Source of the DNA: an uncultured Lachnospiraceae bacterium
GTDB taxonomy: Bacteria; Bacillota; Clostridia; Lachnospirales; Lachnospiraceae
Reading direction: 5' to 3'
Assembly (NCBI GenBank): GCA_910586405.1
Contig: CAJUII010000022.1
Location: 1-37,550, forward strand
DNA: 37,550 bases
Position numbers and translations under genes: made by a program. Below, one piece after another: positions 1 to 8,202 of this stretch (its first letter is position 1; each line of letters opens with the position of its first letter). The notes under the pieces are model-generated. The model searched no databases. It worked only from the letters and a program-made list of their open reading frames with translations, and was not told where the DNA came from.

Positions 1-1487
1 TATCCCGCTGCCTCATACCGCTCCATATCCCCGGCGCATATCACGAAAATATTTCCCTCCATCTGCTCCTCATCCCACACAAAGCAGTCAAAACGCTCCG
101 CATAGAGCCACTTCGCAGGATAATTCTTCCATCTTACAGTGCTTTGAAACAGGTCTGCCGGGCACTTTGTATAAAACAAGACCTTCGGGTGTGCGATCTG
201 ATTCATCACGTGAATCTTTTCTCCATCATTTTGCAGATCTAAAGCATATTCCAGTGCCTGCTCTAATCCCGCGTTCTGGATATTTTTGATATCATCCTGA
301 TACACAGTGAAGTAATACATTTCGAAAATGCTAAAACTGGTTATATACAGCAGAATCAGACCTCTTGTCATCCATTTTCTGTTCATCTTCTGACACAGAA
401 AATATACCCCTTTTACCACCAAAAGGAATACTGCGAGATTCATCACATTTGCTCTGTATGCGCTCATCGAGCGCAGCATCCCAATGATCGTACAGATGAA
501 CAGCCAGAACAGCAGGAAGATGTCATACCCAAATGTTTTGTTCTTGATATTTTGAATTGTTCCTGACAGGCAGTTCCAGCCTCCCAGCACCATAAACGGC
601 AATGAAAATAAATAATATAGTCCAAAATAAGGTATGGTATTCATGCGGTTCATATCATTTTGTTTTATATAAATGCGCAGGAAATCCCGTAAATTCTCAC
701 CAATGCCGGAAAGCCGCAGTTCATCACTGCGAAATTCAGCCATCTTTGGTACAGAGAAGTACGGTGTGATGATTTCAGGCAGAAAACCTTTGTTGACAGC
801 GACAAACAGCATGAGCGGCAGTGCCATCAGACCAAGAACCAGAACAGAAATACAGACATATTTGGAGCATGGAAGTTTCCTGTACCGCGCACAATATATA
901 AATGAACATATCAAAAAAACCGGCACAAATATCCATGTAAGCGCATACGTATACAATGATGCTCCCCAGAACAACGCTGCCAGAATGAAATATTGCTCTT
1001 TTTCCAGACCCAGAACACTAAAATACATTGCAAATAAAATGAAAGCAGGTGCGAGGTTTGCGTCCAGCCCCCATCTGCTCATCATAATATGCCACGGACA
1101 AACCGCCAGCAAAAAACCTGCCCACAGTGCCATCCTCTGATTTGATATCCTTTTGACCATCAGATACAATAGAAGTACCGATAACACACCCAGAAGCATC
1201 TGCGGCATCCTGACCATCGCCAGATTCAGTCCGCCCAGCCGGATAAACGGCATCATCAGCAGGGATTCCAAAACACTCATCCCGCTTCCCCACACGGTGA
1301 GATAGACTGGATTGTGATATCCCCACGAATCTGTGCCATCCATGAGCATAGAATACGCCTCATAACCTGCATACGCTTCATCGGCGTGGATTCCTACTGG
1401 ATAGACACCAATTCCGATTGCGCGGCTTGCCACTGCAAGCATCAGAATCATAATGATGGTTAATCTGTATTTCATCTTTATTTCCAT
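1..1487 (-). CDS. GT39/PMT-like membrane glycosyltransferase (3' end cut by window edge)
   Basis: The reading frame is open from an ATG at 1487 to the left edge, about 495 codons, so the C-terminus is missing. A GAGGTG ribosome site sits 4 bases before the ATG. The protein starts with one hydrophobic helix, followed at about residues 33-38 by HADEAY. This acidic pair after the first membrane span is the usual catalytic region of the PMT/ArnT (GT39-like) family. Many hydrophobic spans follow, with the last about 100 residues more soluble. Such enzymes move a sugar from a polyprenyl-phosphate carrier to an acceptor on the outer face of the membrane. It follows the phosphonate operon in the same direction but has its own promoter (1610-1638). 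A role in building the glycan that receives aminoethylphosphonate is inference from position. Substrate unknown. Confidence 0.8.
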   Translation of the reverse strand, partial: MEIKMKYRLTIIMILMLAVASRAIGIGVYPVGIHADEAYAGYEAYSMLMDGTDSWGYHNPVYLTVWGSGMSVLESLLMMPFIRLGGLNLAMVRMPQMLLGVLSVLLLYLMVKRISNQRMALWAGFLLAVCPWHIMMSRWGLDANLAPAFILFAMYFSVLGLEKEQYFILAALFWGASLYTYALTWIFVPVFLICSFIYCARYRKLPCSKYVCISVLVLGLMALPLMLFVAVNKGFLPEIITPYFSVPKMAEFRSDELRLSGIGENLRDFLRIYIKQNDMNRMNTIPYFGLYYLFSLPFMVLGGWNCLSGTIQNIKNKTFGYDIFLLFWLFICTIIGMLRSMSAYRANVMNLAVFLLVVKGVYFLCQKMNRKWMTRGLILLYITSFSIFEMYYFTVYQDDIKNIQNAGLEQALEYALDLQNDGEKIHVMNQIAHPKVLFYTKCPADLFQSTVRWKNYPAKWLYAERFDCFVWDEEQMEGNIFVICAGDMERYEAAG

Positions 1488-1609
1488 GATACACCTCAGC
1501 TTAGAAACTGTAATACTCTAATTCTGAATTATGACCCGTATCTGCTGTTTTGATACGCTGCAAATTTACATCATAATCATTAGGTATACTGTTATCTGCT
1601 ATTACAATC

Positions 1610-1638
1610 ATTATAGCTGAGGATATAAAGAGTGTAAA
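1610..1638 (-). promoter_or_regulatory. Promoter for the GT39-like gene
   Basis: On the minus strand there is TTTACA (1638-1633), a 17-base spacer and a perfect TATAAT (1615-1610). It sits in the 191-base gap between the sulfatase-family gene and the glycosyltransferase and leaves a leader of about 115 bases. I see no strong terminator in the gap, so read-through from the phosphonate operon is also possible. Confidence 0.7.
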
Positions 1639-1678
1639 GTCTTATTAAATTTTAATTCATTCATAATCAGAGCGTATT

Positions 1679-3793
1679 TTAGTACTCCGCCCACGCGATC
1701 TTCCAGCTCCCAAGATCGGCGGCATGGCCGTCAATTGTATATAAAATGCGGCGGTCGTAGTAATCATCTATGTGAATCCGCTGCCGCTGCTCCCCGGCAG
1801 GCACTTCGGCGAAGGTGCGCCCGTATGCCGCATGTGCTATGCCAAATGCATCCAAAACCGTCGGCACGAGCTCCGCCTGCGTCACGGGCGCCTCACTGGT
1901 CTGCATGGAAGTGTGTTGTTCGTCAGGCAGCTTCACCAGCAGGAGTGGTCTTGAGGTCTGGTCTGGCTGGCCACTCGTTTTTTCAGTGTCCACGATCTTT
2001 CCCACCCCGTGATCGGCAGTGATAATGATGGTGGCATCCTCATATTTTCCGAGCGCCCTTAGCTGTTCCAGATACTCATATACGATTTTCAGGCTGCCCG
2101 TTCCCTGTGCATTGCGCGATGACATTCTGCCAGTGGGTTCATATTTTAAATCATCTGTCAGATAAAACGGCGCGTGCGGCCCGCGCATGTGATAAAAGCG
2201 AAATGCACTCTTTTTCTCCTCAGAAACCTGCAAGCCGTTCTCCATCAAATTCTGATAAAATAACAAGTCATTGTCAATGCTCCAGACATTCTCATTGTAG
2301 TACATCTCTTTAATATCAGATGTATAATATTCATACTGTTTTTTCAGGAAAAAGGGCATGGTTTTATACAAGGATGTCCGCAGCATCGTGCGGTATGTTT
2401 TGCCAGCATCATACTTCTGCACTGCATTCTCCGTATAATTCTCCATATTCTGATACAGCTTCCTTGGCAGCAGCCCCAGATCTGTATATATTTCCACGTC
2501 GACTCCCTGCGCGGCCAGACGCTCATAGACATCACTGTTCTGATAAGCATATTCATGATAACTGCCCGCATCCTCCTTCCACACCGCCCCGGTGAGCAGG
2601 CTGGCAATCCCATCACCTGTATGGGCAAACTGGGATGTGCTGTTCCTGTAATAGGTAAAGTCTGCCAATGGTTCTAAAATACGTTCATTCTCCCCGCAGA
2701 GCTCCTCGAACCAGCTACAGTCAAAATTATCAAGGACAAACACAAGCACATTCTCCTTCTGTGCCAATTCCAGCGCGCCTTTTGTTGTAATCGCCGCATG
2801 GGTATGTTCACTTTTCAAGTCCGATGTCAGAAGAAGCCAGCCTAATGCTGCCAGTTGAATCAATGAAATATAGATGCAGGCAATTCGGCACAGGGAACGA
2901 ATAGATGTTTTGCGGCTTCCGTAGATCACAACTGCCAGCAGTATGACAAGCCATATGCCGCTGTTGAGCAGTAATTTGGGCATAGACCATGACTGTGCCT
3001 CGCCGTTCATGGCGTCGAGCGGACCATTGAGCACCATCTGTTGCAGATATCCCGCACAGCCAATTCCGGCCGCCACAAGATACGCTGCGCGAAAGCACCC
3101 TTTGGGCAAAAATATCACGAAAATAAAATCCAATAAGAAAATCATTACAATACTTCCTGTCAGCATAATGCCCAAAAATGGCAGAATACCGCCAGTAAAC
3201 TCTTCTATATTATGAAGATACAGCTCACTGGGCAGATAGATTCCTGTCATTACAACCCAGATGCTTATAAATGGCAGCGCCTCCACAAAATACTTCCAGT
3301 ACTCTCCTGCTCCACAAAACGCCGGCTTCCATTGCCCGCTGCCCCGGTGAACGCCCAAGCCAAAAATCACGCCCGTCGCAAACAGGCATCCTATATATAA
3401 AATACAATACGCCCTGTTGTCTATCCTCTCAGACAGCAGAAGCATTCCCAGTACAGCCAAAACATACAGCAGGTCAAAAATCTGTAGAAACAGAACCCCA
3501 GCAGATGCAAACAACAGTTTCATTACAAGAAAAGCTGCCGCTGACACTGCCAAAAACACAATCCCGTAATGCAGATAGGTTATGCCCTCGGCATCCCAAA
3601 AGCTCTCTGACAAGGTACTTTGCGCCTCGCCCAGATACAGTTTGATGGCAGACGCTGTAAAGTAAATGCCTGCAAAGAAAAACAGGACTGCGCGCAGTCC
3701 GTCTGCCATCATGCCATTTTCACTCTTGCTGCGGTTGAATCCTGCCCAGACTATCCCTGCTGCCATTCCAAAGAACAGTATATACCCTATCAT
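1679..3793 (-). CDS. Membrane sulfatase/LTA-synthase-superfamily protein
   Basis: This is a 704-residue protein with a hydrophobic N-terminal half (roughly ten membrane spans to about residue 325) and a C-terminal alkaline-phosphatase/sulfatase-fold domain. Visible family motifs are VLDNFD near 353 (metal-binding Asp), HTGDG near 391 (position of the Thr nucleophile in LtaS and phosphoethanolamine transferases), RGPHAPF near 537 and ITADHG near 592. Family members transfer or release phospho-alcohol head groups outside the cell. The ATG at 3793 overlaps the stop of the decarboxylase gene (ATGA). A longer frame to 3865 would overlap that gene by 76 bases and lacks support. As last member of the phosphonate operon it may modify lipid or glycan with phosphonate or phosphoglycerol groups; this is inferred. 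A hydrolase remains possible. Confidence 0.85.
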   Translation of the reverse strand: MIGYILFFGMAAGIVWAGFNRSKSENGMMADGLRAVLFFFAGIYFTASAIKLYLGEAQSTLSESFWDAEGITYLHYGIVFLAVSAAAFLVMKLLFASAGVLFLQIFDLLYVLAVLGMLLLSERIDNRAYCILYIGCLFATGVIFGLGVHRGSGQWKPAFCGAGEYWKYFVEALPFISIWVVMTGIYLPSELYLHNIEEFTGGILPFLGIMLTGSIVMIFLLDFIFVIFLPKGCFRAAYLVAAGIGCAGYLQQMVLNGPLDAMNGEAQSWSMPKLLLNSGIWLVILLAVVIYGSRKTSIRSLCRIACIYISLIQLAALGWLLLTSDLKSEHTHAAITTKGALELAQKENVLVFVLDNFDCSWFEELCGENERILEPLADFTYYRNSTSQFAHTGDGIASLLTGAVWKEDAGSYHEYAYQNSDVYERLAAQGVDVEIYTDLGLLPRKLYQNMENYTENAVQKYDAGKTYRTMLRTSLYKTMPFFLKKQYEYYTSDIKEMYYNENVWSIDNDLLFYQNLMENGLQVSEEKKSAFRFYHMRGPHAPFYLTDDLKYEPTGRMSSRNAQGTGSLKIVYEYLEQLRALGKYEDATIIITADHGVGKIVDTEKTSGQPDQTSRPLLLVKLPDEQHTSMQTSEAPVTQAELVPTVLDAFGIAHAAYGRTFAEVPAGEQRQRIHIDDYYDRRILYTIDGHAADLGSWKIAWAEY

Positions 3794-4944
3794 CTTTCTT
3801 CCCCTGCCCCTATACACTCCTCTGACCACGCGCGCATAAAGTTCACCTTGTTTTCTGCCGCACACTCTTTGGGTCTGCCAAGATCTGCCCTTGAATCCAA
3901 TGACACCATCACTTCAATCATGGAAAGTGCTCGGTTTGTCATCGCATCTTCCAGCGCTGTCTCCAATTCCTGTCCTGTTTTAGCCAGCACTGCACTGGAA
4001 TATCCACAGGCTTTTGCTATGGATGTATAGGTCTGTCCGCCATATCCTGTCGGTACCGCTCCCACAGACTCATGCGCTGCATTGTTGATCACGATATGAA
4101 GAAAGTTGCTGGGTGACTGCTTTGCCAAAACCGCCAGCGCCCCCATATGCATCAGCACTGCCCCGTCACCGTCAACACATACAATGCGCTTAGAAGCATC
4201 TGCCTGTGCCAGACCAAACGCGATCATCGAGGCATGCCCCATACCGCCCACTGTCATAAAAATCCTGTCATGATTCCCGTACATGGCATCGCACTGTTCA
4301 TATAATTCCCTTGATATTTTACCGGTCGTGGAGACAATAAATGCCTGCTGATAGACCTTTTTTATCAGTATTTTCAAAACCTGCTCACGCACCAGCTCAT
4401 AGCCATTGCTCCAGACAAATTCCGCTTCCTTTTCAAATGTACCTTTCCTGACAATGACCGCAAACTGCCTGTTATCCGCCATCGCATTTCTGGCTGCCGC
4501 GAGCACTTCTCCAAGCTGCTCCTTTGTCGTCGTGCTATCTATCACAGCATAAGGCACATCCATCACTTCCAAGAGGGCGCAGGTTATTTTTCCCTGAAAA
4601 ACATGCTGCGGTTCATCCGGTGTGCCCGGCTCACCACGCCAGCCGATGACAAACAGCATTGGAATGCCATATACCTCCTGATTTGCAATGGACGCCAAAG
4701 GATTGATCAGATTTCCAAGTCCCGAATTTTGCAGATAGATCAGGCAAGGACGCCGCTGTGCCAGATAGATGCCCGTTGCCAGCCCGACTGCCGCTCCCTC
4801 ATTTGCAGTCACGTAATGCTGAAATTCCCTGCCGCCGTCAAGACAGACTGCATCACAAAACGGCTTTAATGTAGAGTCCGGCACACCTGCAATGGTTCGA
4901 ATTCCCAATTTTCTCACTTCCTGTAGAAAAGTACTAGCTCTCAT
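3790..4944 (-). CDS. aepY: Phosphonopyruvate decarboxylase
   Basis: A 384-residue thiamine-diphosphate enzyme predicted to convert phosphonopyruvate to phosphonoacetaldehyde and CO2, the irreversible step that pulls the unfavourable PEP mutase reaction forward. Seen in the sequence: GVPDS at about residue 20 and TANEG around 47 (N-terminal pyrimidine-binding half with the conserved Glu), and a C-terminal diphosphate-binding motif, VDGDGA followed by NN and ES. The length fits the family. The ATG at 4944 has GGAG upstream and overlaps the end of the nucleotidyltransferase gene by 11 bases; the stop overlaps the next ATG. It is translationally coupled on both sides. PEP mutase and AEP transaminase in the same operon fix the pathway, so the related acetolactate and sulfopyruvate enzymes are unlikely. 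Confidence 0.93.
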   Translation of the reverse strand: MRASTFLQEVRKLGIRTIAGVPDSTLKPFCDAVCLDGGREFQHYVTANEGAAVGLATGIYLAQRRPCLIYLQNSGLGNLINPLASIANQEVYGIPMLFVIGWRGEPGTPDEPQHVFQGKITCALLEVMDVPYAVIDSTTTKEQLGEVLAAARNAMADNRQFAVIVRKGTFEKEAEFVWSNGYELVREQVLKILIKKVYQQAFIVSTTGKISRELYEQCDAMYGNHDRIFMTVGGMGHASMIAFGLAQADASKRIVCVDGDGAVLMHMGALAVLAKQSPSNFLHIVINNAAHESVGAVPTGYGGQTYTSIAKACGYSSAVLAKTGQELETALEDAMTNRALSMIEVMVSLDSRADLGRPKECAAENKVNFMRAWSEECIGAGEER

Positions 4945-5665
4945 TGATGTATTCTCCTTCGTTCTGTTTCAATGCATTTTTATCCAGTAACATCAATTCC
5001 TCCACGGTGTCAACTTCCACAATCTGCCCCGGCTCTACCGGAAAAATTCGCAGTTGAAATTTATCCAGATTCCGGTCAACGACCTCATCCCAGAACAGCC
5101 CGGCATTCTCTTCTTTTATATAGGCCTCCGCAACGGCATCTGCGAGCACACAGGCGTCTTTCTGCTGAAAATACGAGATTCCTACCATGTTATAGGTATC
5201 TGTCCCGCCTTTTCCCACTCTGGAAATAAAGCCATCCTGCAAGTCAAAAACCCAGTCGTCCGAATATCCCTGCACCATCTTTCCATAATAGCCTGAGCCC
5301 TCAAGCTGTCTGTTAAAAACAGATGGGTCTGAAATCATCAAGTCCGCCTCGCAGATCAGACAGTCCGCAGTTCTGAGCACCTCTCTTGCCGCATAAATTG
5401 AAGCGACATTATTCATTGCTTCATAATCTGGATTCTCTATCAAATGAACCTTTTCATAAGTATCGCACAAATAGGCGAATTGTTCCTTCCGATATCCCAC
5501 CACGATATAGATTTCCAATACATCCCTGCGAAGCAGTCCTTCAATCACCGTCTCAACCAACGGCTTTCCAAACACTTTCACAAGAGGCTTTGGCGTCTTC
5601 AATGTCAGCGGACGCATCCGCTCGCCCAGCCCGGCCGCCATAATGATTCCGATCTCTTTTCCCAT
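4934..5665 (-). CDS. LicC/PntC-like nucleotidyltransferase, probable CTP:2-aminoethylphosphonate cytidylyltransferase
   Basis: A 243-residue sugar-phosphate-type nucleotidyltransferase. The N-terminus has the signature MAAGLGERMRPLT followed by TPKPLV, and later NPDYEAMNN and ICEADLMI, a pattern close to LicC (CTP:phosphocholine cytidylyltransferase) and to PntC enzymes that make CMP-AEP. Start chosen at ATG 5665, with GAGAGGTG a few bases upstream; a frame to 5716 only adds residues without family similarity. It lies between PEP mutase and phosphonopyruvate decarboxylase genes, which argues that the substrate is the phosphonate rather than a sugar phosphate or phosphocholine. Product CMP-AEP would serve as donor for transfer to a glycan or lipid. 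The fold is clear; the exact substrate is inferred. Confidence 0.8.
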   Translation of the reverse strand: MGKEIGIIMAAGLGERMRPLTLKTPKPLVKVFGKPLVETVIEGLLRRDVLEIYIVVGYRKEQFAYLCDTYEKVHLIENPDYEAMNNVASIYAAREVLRTADCLICEADLMISDPSVFNRQLEGSGYYGKMVQGYSDDWVFDLQDGFISRVGKGGTDTYNMVGISYFQQKDACVLADAVAEAYIKEENAGLFWDEVVDRNLDKFQLRIFPVEPGQIVEVDTVEELMLLDKNALKQNEGEYINES

Positions 5666-5702
5666 TTTACACCTCTCAAAATTCCCAAAACTGTACAGCA
5701 GT

Positions 5703-6998
5703 TTACATATCATCAATGAGTGTAATAATCTCCTGAAATGGCATCAGCTTCGCATCCACCTCGAGCGCTCTGTGATTTTTGAGAATCTCGACTGCTGTGT
5801 TCTGCATTGCCGGAAACGCGCTTCTTGTCAACTGGTTTGCATAAATAACAATATTCACCCCATGCTGCGCAAGCTCTGCTTCTGTCACGCTGTTGAATGA
5901 TGTCGGTACGACAACCAGCGGTGTGTCCTGATTCTGACTCCGAAAGCTATCGCAAAATTCAAAGATTTCATTCGGTGACTTCTTTCTGGAATGAATCATG
6001 ATCGCATCTGCCCCCGCCTCCACATAGGCAGATGCCCGCCGCAGGGCATCCTCCTGCCCTTTTTCCAGGATCAGGCTCTCAATGCGCGCAATGATCATAA
6101 ATTCCTCTGTGCGCTGCGCATTCTTGCCGGCGCGGATTTTATTGCAGAAATTCTCAATGGAATCCTGTGTCTGCGCTACTTCTGTTCCAAAAAGGGAGTT
6201 CTTCTTTAATCCAGTCTTGTCCTCGATAATGACAGCAGATACTCCCATGCGCTCCAAGGTGCGCACATTATAGACAAAATGCTCCACCAGACCACCTGTG
6301 TCCCCGTCGAGTATAATTGGTTTTGTTGTCACTTCCATCACGTCATCAATCGTGCGCATTCTGGACGACATATCGACAAGCTCGATATCCGGCTTCCCCT
6401 TTGCCGTCGAATCACACAAACTAGACAGCCACATCGCGTCAAACTGGTCAAGTTCTCCATTGTGCGCTATGATCGTTTTCTCCGCTATCAATCCCGTAAG
6501 CCCGCTGTGTACCTCGATGGTCTTTACGACAGGGCACAGGTTGATCAACTGCCGCAGACGACGGCGCCTGTACTCCGGCATGGACAGCTTTTCACGGATA
6601 TTTTCATCAATCCTTCGGACATGTTCATTGTATGTATATTCAATCTCAATCAGCTCTCCGCCGTATGCTGCCAGATTTTGCAGCACATTTTCACGAATTG
6701 CGCGCTCCGGTCCCTCACACCAGTTATCTCCGTGAATCACATAGTCTGGCTGAAGATCAGCGATAACCTTATCGTACATGATCTCATTTTGTATGAGAAC
6801 TGCGTGTGCCAATCCTGTATCGCACACAATCTGTTTCCGCTCCTCAATCGTGATCGTCGGAAACCGATTATATTTGATCATCGCTGCGTCGCTCAGTATA
6901 CCGACAATCACTGTCCCATACTTATTTGCCTCGCGCAGTATGTTCAAATGCCCCTCGTGTATCACATCCGTACAGAAACAGGTATATACCTTTTTCAT
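5703..6998 (-). CDS. aepX: Phosphoenolpyruvate mutase with N-terminal cytidylyltransferase-like domain
   Basis: A two-domain protein of about 431 residues. Residues 1-130 resemble HxGH nucleotidyltransferases (TagD/RfaE type): CTDVIHEGH near 10-17 and YVIHGDNW near 87-94. Residues 155-431 are PEP mutase: LDGDTGG near 230-236 (Mg-binding Asp residues), EDKTGLKKNS near 259-268 (the mutase signature, distinguishing it from isocitrate-lyase-type C-C lyases), and IHSRKKS near 335. It forms the C-P bond by isomerising PEP to phosphonopyruvate. The same fusion is known in polysaccharide loci such as that of Bacteroides fragilis. An in-frame GTG at 7001 lies directly before the ATG at 6998; AAAGG lies 10-13 bases upstream, so either may start. 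The role of the N-terminal domain beside a separate LicC-like enzyme is unresolved. Confidence 0.93.
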   Translation of the reverse strand: MKKVYTCFCTDVIHEGHLNILREANKYGTVIVGILSDAAMIKYNRFPTITIEERKQIVCDTGLAHAVLIQNEIMYDKVIADLQPDYVIHGDNWCEGPERAIRENVLQNLAAYGGELIEIEYTYNEHVRRIDENIREKLSMPEYRRRRLRQLINLCPVVKTIEVHSGLTGLIAEKTIIAHNGELDQFDAMWLSSLCDSTAKGKPDIELVDMSSRMRTIDDVMEVTTKPIILDGDTGGLVEHFVYNVRTLERMGVSAVIIEDKTGLKKNSLFGTEVAQTQDSIENFCNKIRAGKNAQRTEEFMIIARIESLILEKGQEDALRRASAYVEAGADAIMIHSRKKSPNEIFEFCDSFRSQNQDTPLVVVPTSFNSVTEAELAQHGVNIVIYANQLTRSAFPAMQNTAVEILKNHRALEVDAKLMPFQEIITLIDDM

Positions 6999-7047
6999 CA
7001 CTCAAACCATGCCTTTCTATCTTCTACATGTACAGTTCACTCAAATC

Positions 7048-8202
7048 CTATTCTTGTCCATACGATACAGGAATCTGAATCTCATACTTTCGAAGCGCCT
7101 CCTCAAACACCACAAAAAAAGCCTCGATATCCGCCGCGCTGATCGCCCCCAGCGCACAGAGGCGGAAGGTATCCTGCGTTGATACCTTACCAGGATAAAT
7201 CGTGAAACCGCGCTCATAACAATAATCATGCACGCGCTCAAAATCCCAATTTGCATCATCGGGATATCTCACGGACACCACCAGCCCGGCTTGCAGCTCC
7301 CGCTGAATGATATCTTGAAACCCAAGCCGTTCAAGCCCTGCATGAATTGCCTCAAATACACTCAGATGCCGCTGCCATTTTGCCTGCTCGCCCTCGGCAA
7401 AATATTCATCCAATGCCTGTCTGGCAGCGTAGATTGTCTGTACAGGCGGCGTAAAGTGCATCTCTCCCGTTGTCTCAAAGAAATGATACTGTAAGTACAG
7501 ATTACAGTAATAAGAGCGTTTAGGATAATTTGCTGACTGTTCAATCAGCGCTCTGTTTCCGACAATAAACGAGAGTCCTGTCATCGCCATCAATCCTTTT
7601 TGCGCTGACGCCATACAGAAATCAATATTCTCCTGCGCTATATCAATGGGACGCATCGCATACGTAGATGTCGTATCCACTGTAAATACCGCGCCGTATC
7701 GATGCGCCAGCGCACCAATTTCCCGGATCGGATTCAAGATTCCTGTCCCCGTCTCATTGTGTGTTGTGTGGACAAGCGCGATCTCTGGATTTTCTCTCAA
7801 AGTCTGCTCCACGCTCTCCAAATCGGGCAGTGAGTCCACGGGAAACCTCAGCTCTATCATCGGTAAATTATAATATGTACAGATTTCTGCCGCCCTCGCA
7901 CTGTAAGCGCCGTTGTTGATAATCAGCACTTTCTTGCCTTCCGGCAGCAGGGAATTCAGACAGATATCAATGTTGATGGTGCCTGAGCCGCAAAACAAAA
8001 CTGCGGTATAGACCGCAGGATCACCGTGCACAATGCGCACCAAATCTTCGCGCATCCCTTTCATCATCCGTGCAAATTCCTTCTCCCGCGGACAGATATC
8101 GGACACAACCTGCGCCAGCTTTACCGTATCCGTCGTTGTCGCCGGTCCCGGATTTAATAAAATATTTCGCTTGATGCTCGTGTTACTCATAGCTTCCTGC
8201 AT
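7048..8202 (-). CDS. phnW: 2-aminoethylphosphonate--pyruvate transaminase
   Basis: A 384-residue class V (fold type I) PLP aminotransferase. It begins with LLNPGPATTT, typical of PhnW, and has HNETGTG near 148, VDTTSTY near 175 and the PLP lysine in SAQKG (K202). PhnW interconverts phosphonoacetaldehyde plus an amino donor (alanine) and AEP plus pyruvate. In catabolic settings it works with PhnX phosphonatase; none is present here, while PEP mutase and decarboxylase are, so the likely direction is AEP synthesis. The ATG at 8202 directly follows the TAA of the upstream fusion gene and uses the GAGG at the end of that gene as ribosome site. An internal ATG at 8190 has a site that is too close. 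Confidence 0.92.
   Translation of the reverse strand: MQEAMSNTSIKRNILLNPGPATTTDTVKLAQVVSDICPREKEFARMMKGMREDLVRIVHGDPAVYTAVLFCGSGTINIDICLNSLLPEGKKVLIINNGAYSARAAEICTYYNLPMIELRFPVDSLPDLESVEQTLRENPEIALVHTTHNETGTGILNPIREIGALAHRYGAVFTVDTTSTYAMRPIDIAQENIDFCMASAQKGLMAMTGLSFIVGNRALIEQSANYPKRSYYCNLYLQYHFFETTGEMHFTPPVQTIYAARQALDEYFAEGEQAKWQRHLSVFEAIHAGLERLGFQDIIQRELQAGLVVSVRYPDDANWDFERVHDYCYERGFTIYPGKVSTQDTFRLCALGAISAADIEAFFVVFEEALRKYEIQIPVSYGQE

Noticed and set aside
1488..1678. Small gene or riboswitch in the gap before the GT39-like gene
   Set aside because: AT-rich with short frames only and no conserved riboswitch pattern; the promoter explains the gap.
3794..3865. N-terminal extension of the LTA-synthase-like protein
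   Set aside because: It would overlap the decarboxylase gene by 76 bases, is basic and unlike the family; the ATGA-coupled start at 3793 is better.
6279..7142. Plus-strand open frame of 287 codons
   Set aside because: Antisense to PEP mutase and the end of the transaminase gene; the translated product has no recognisable domain and the minus-strand frames show strong family motifs.
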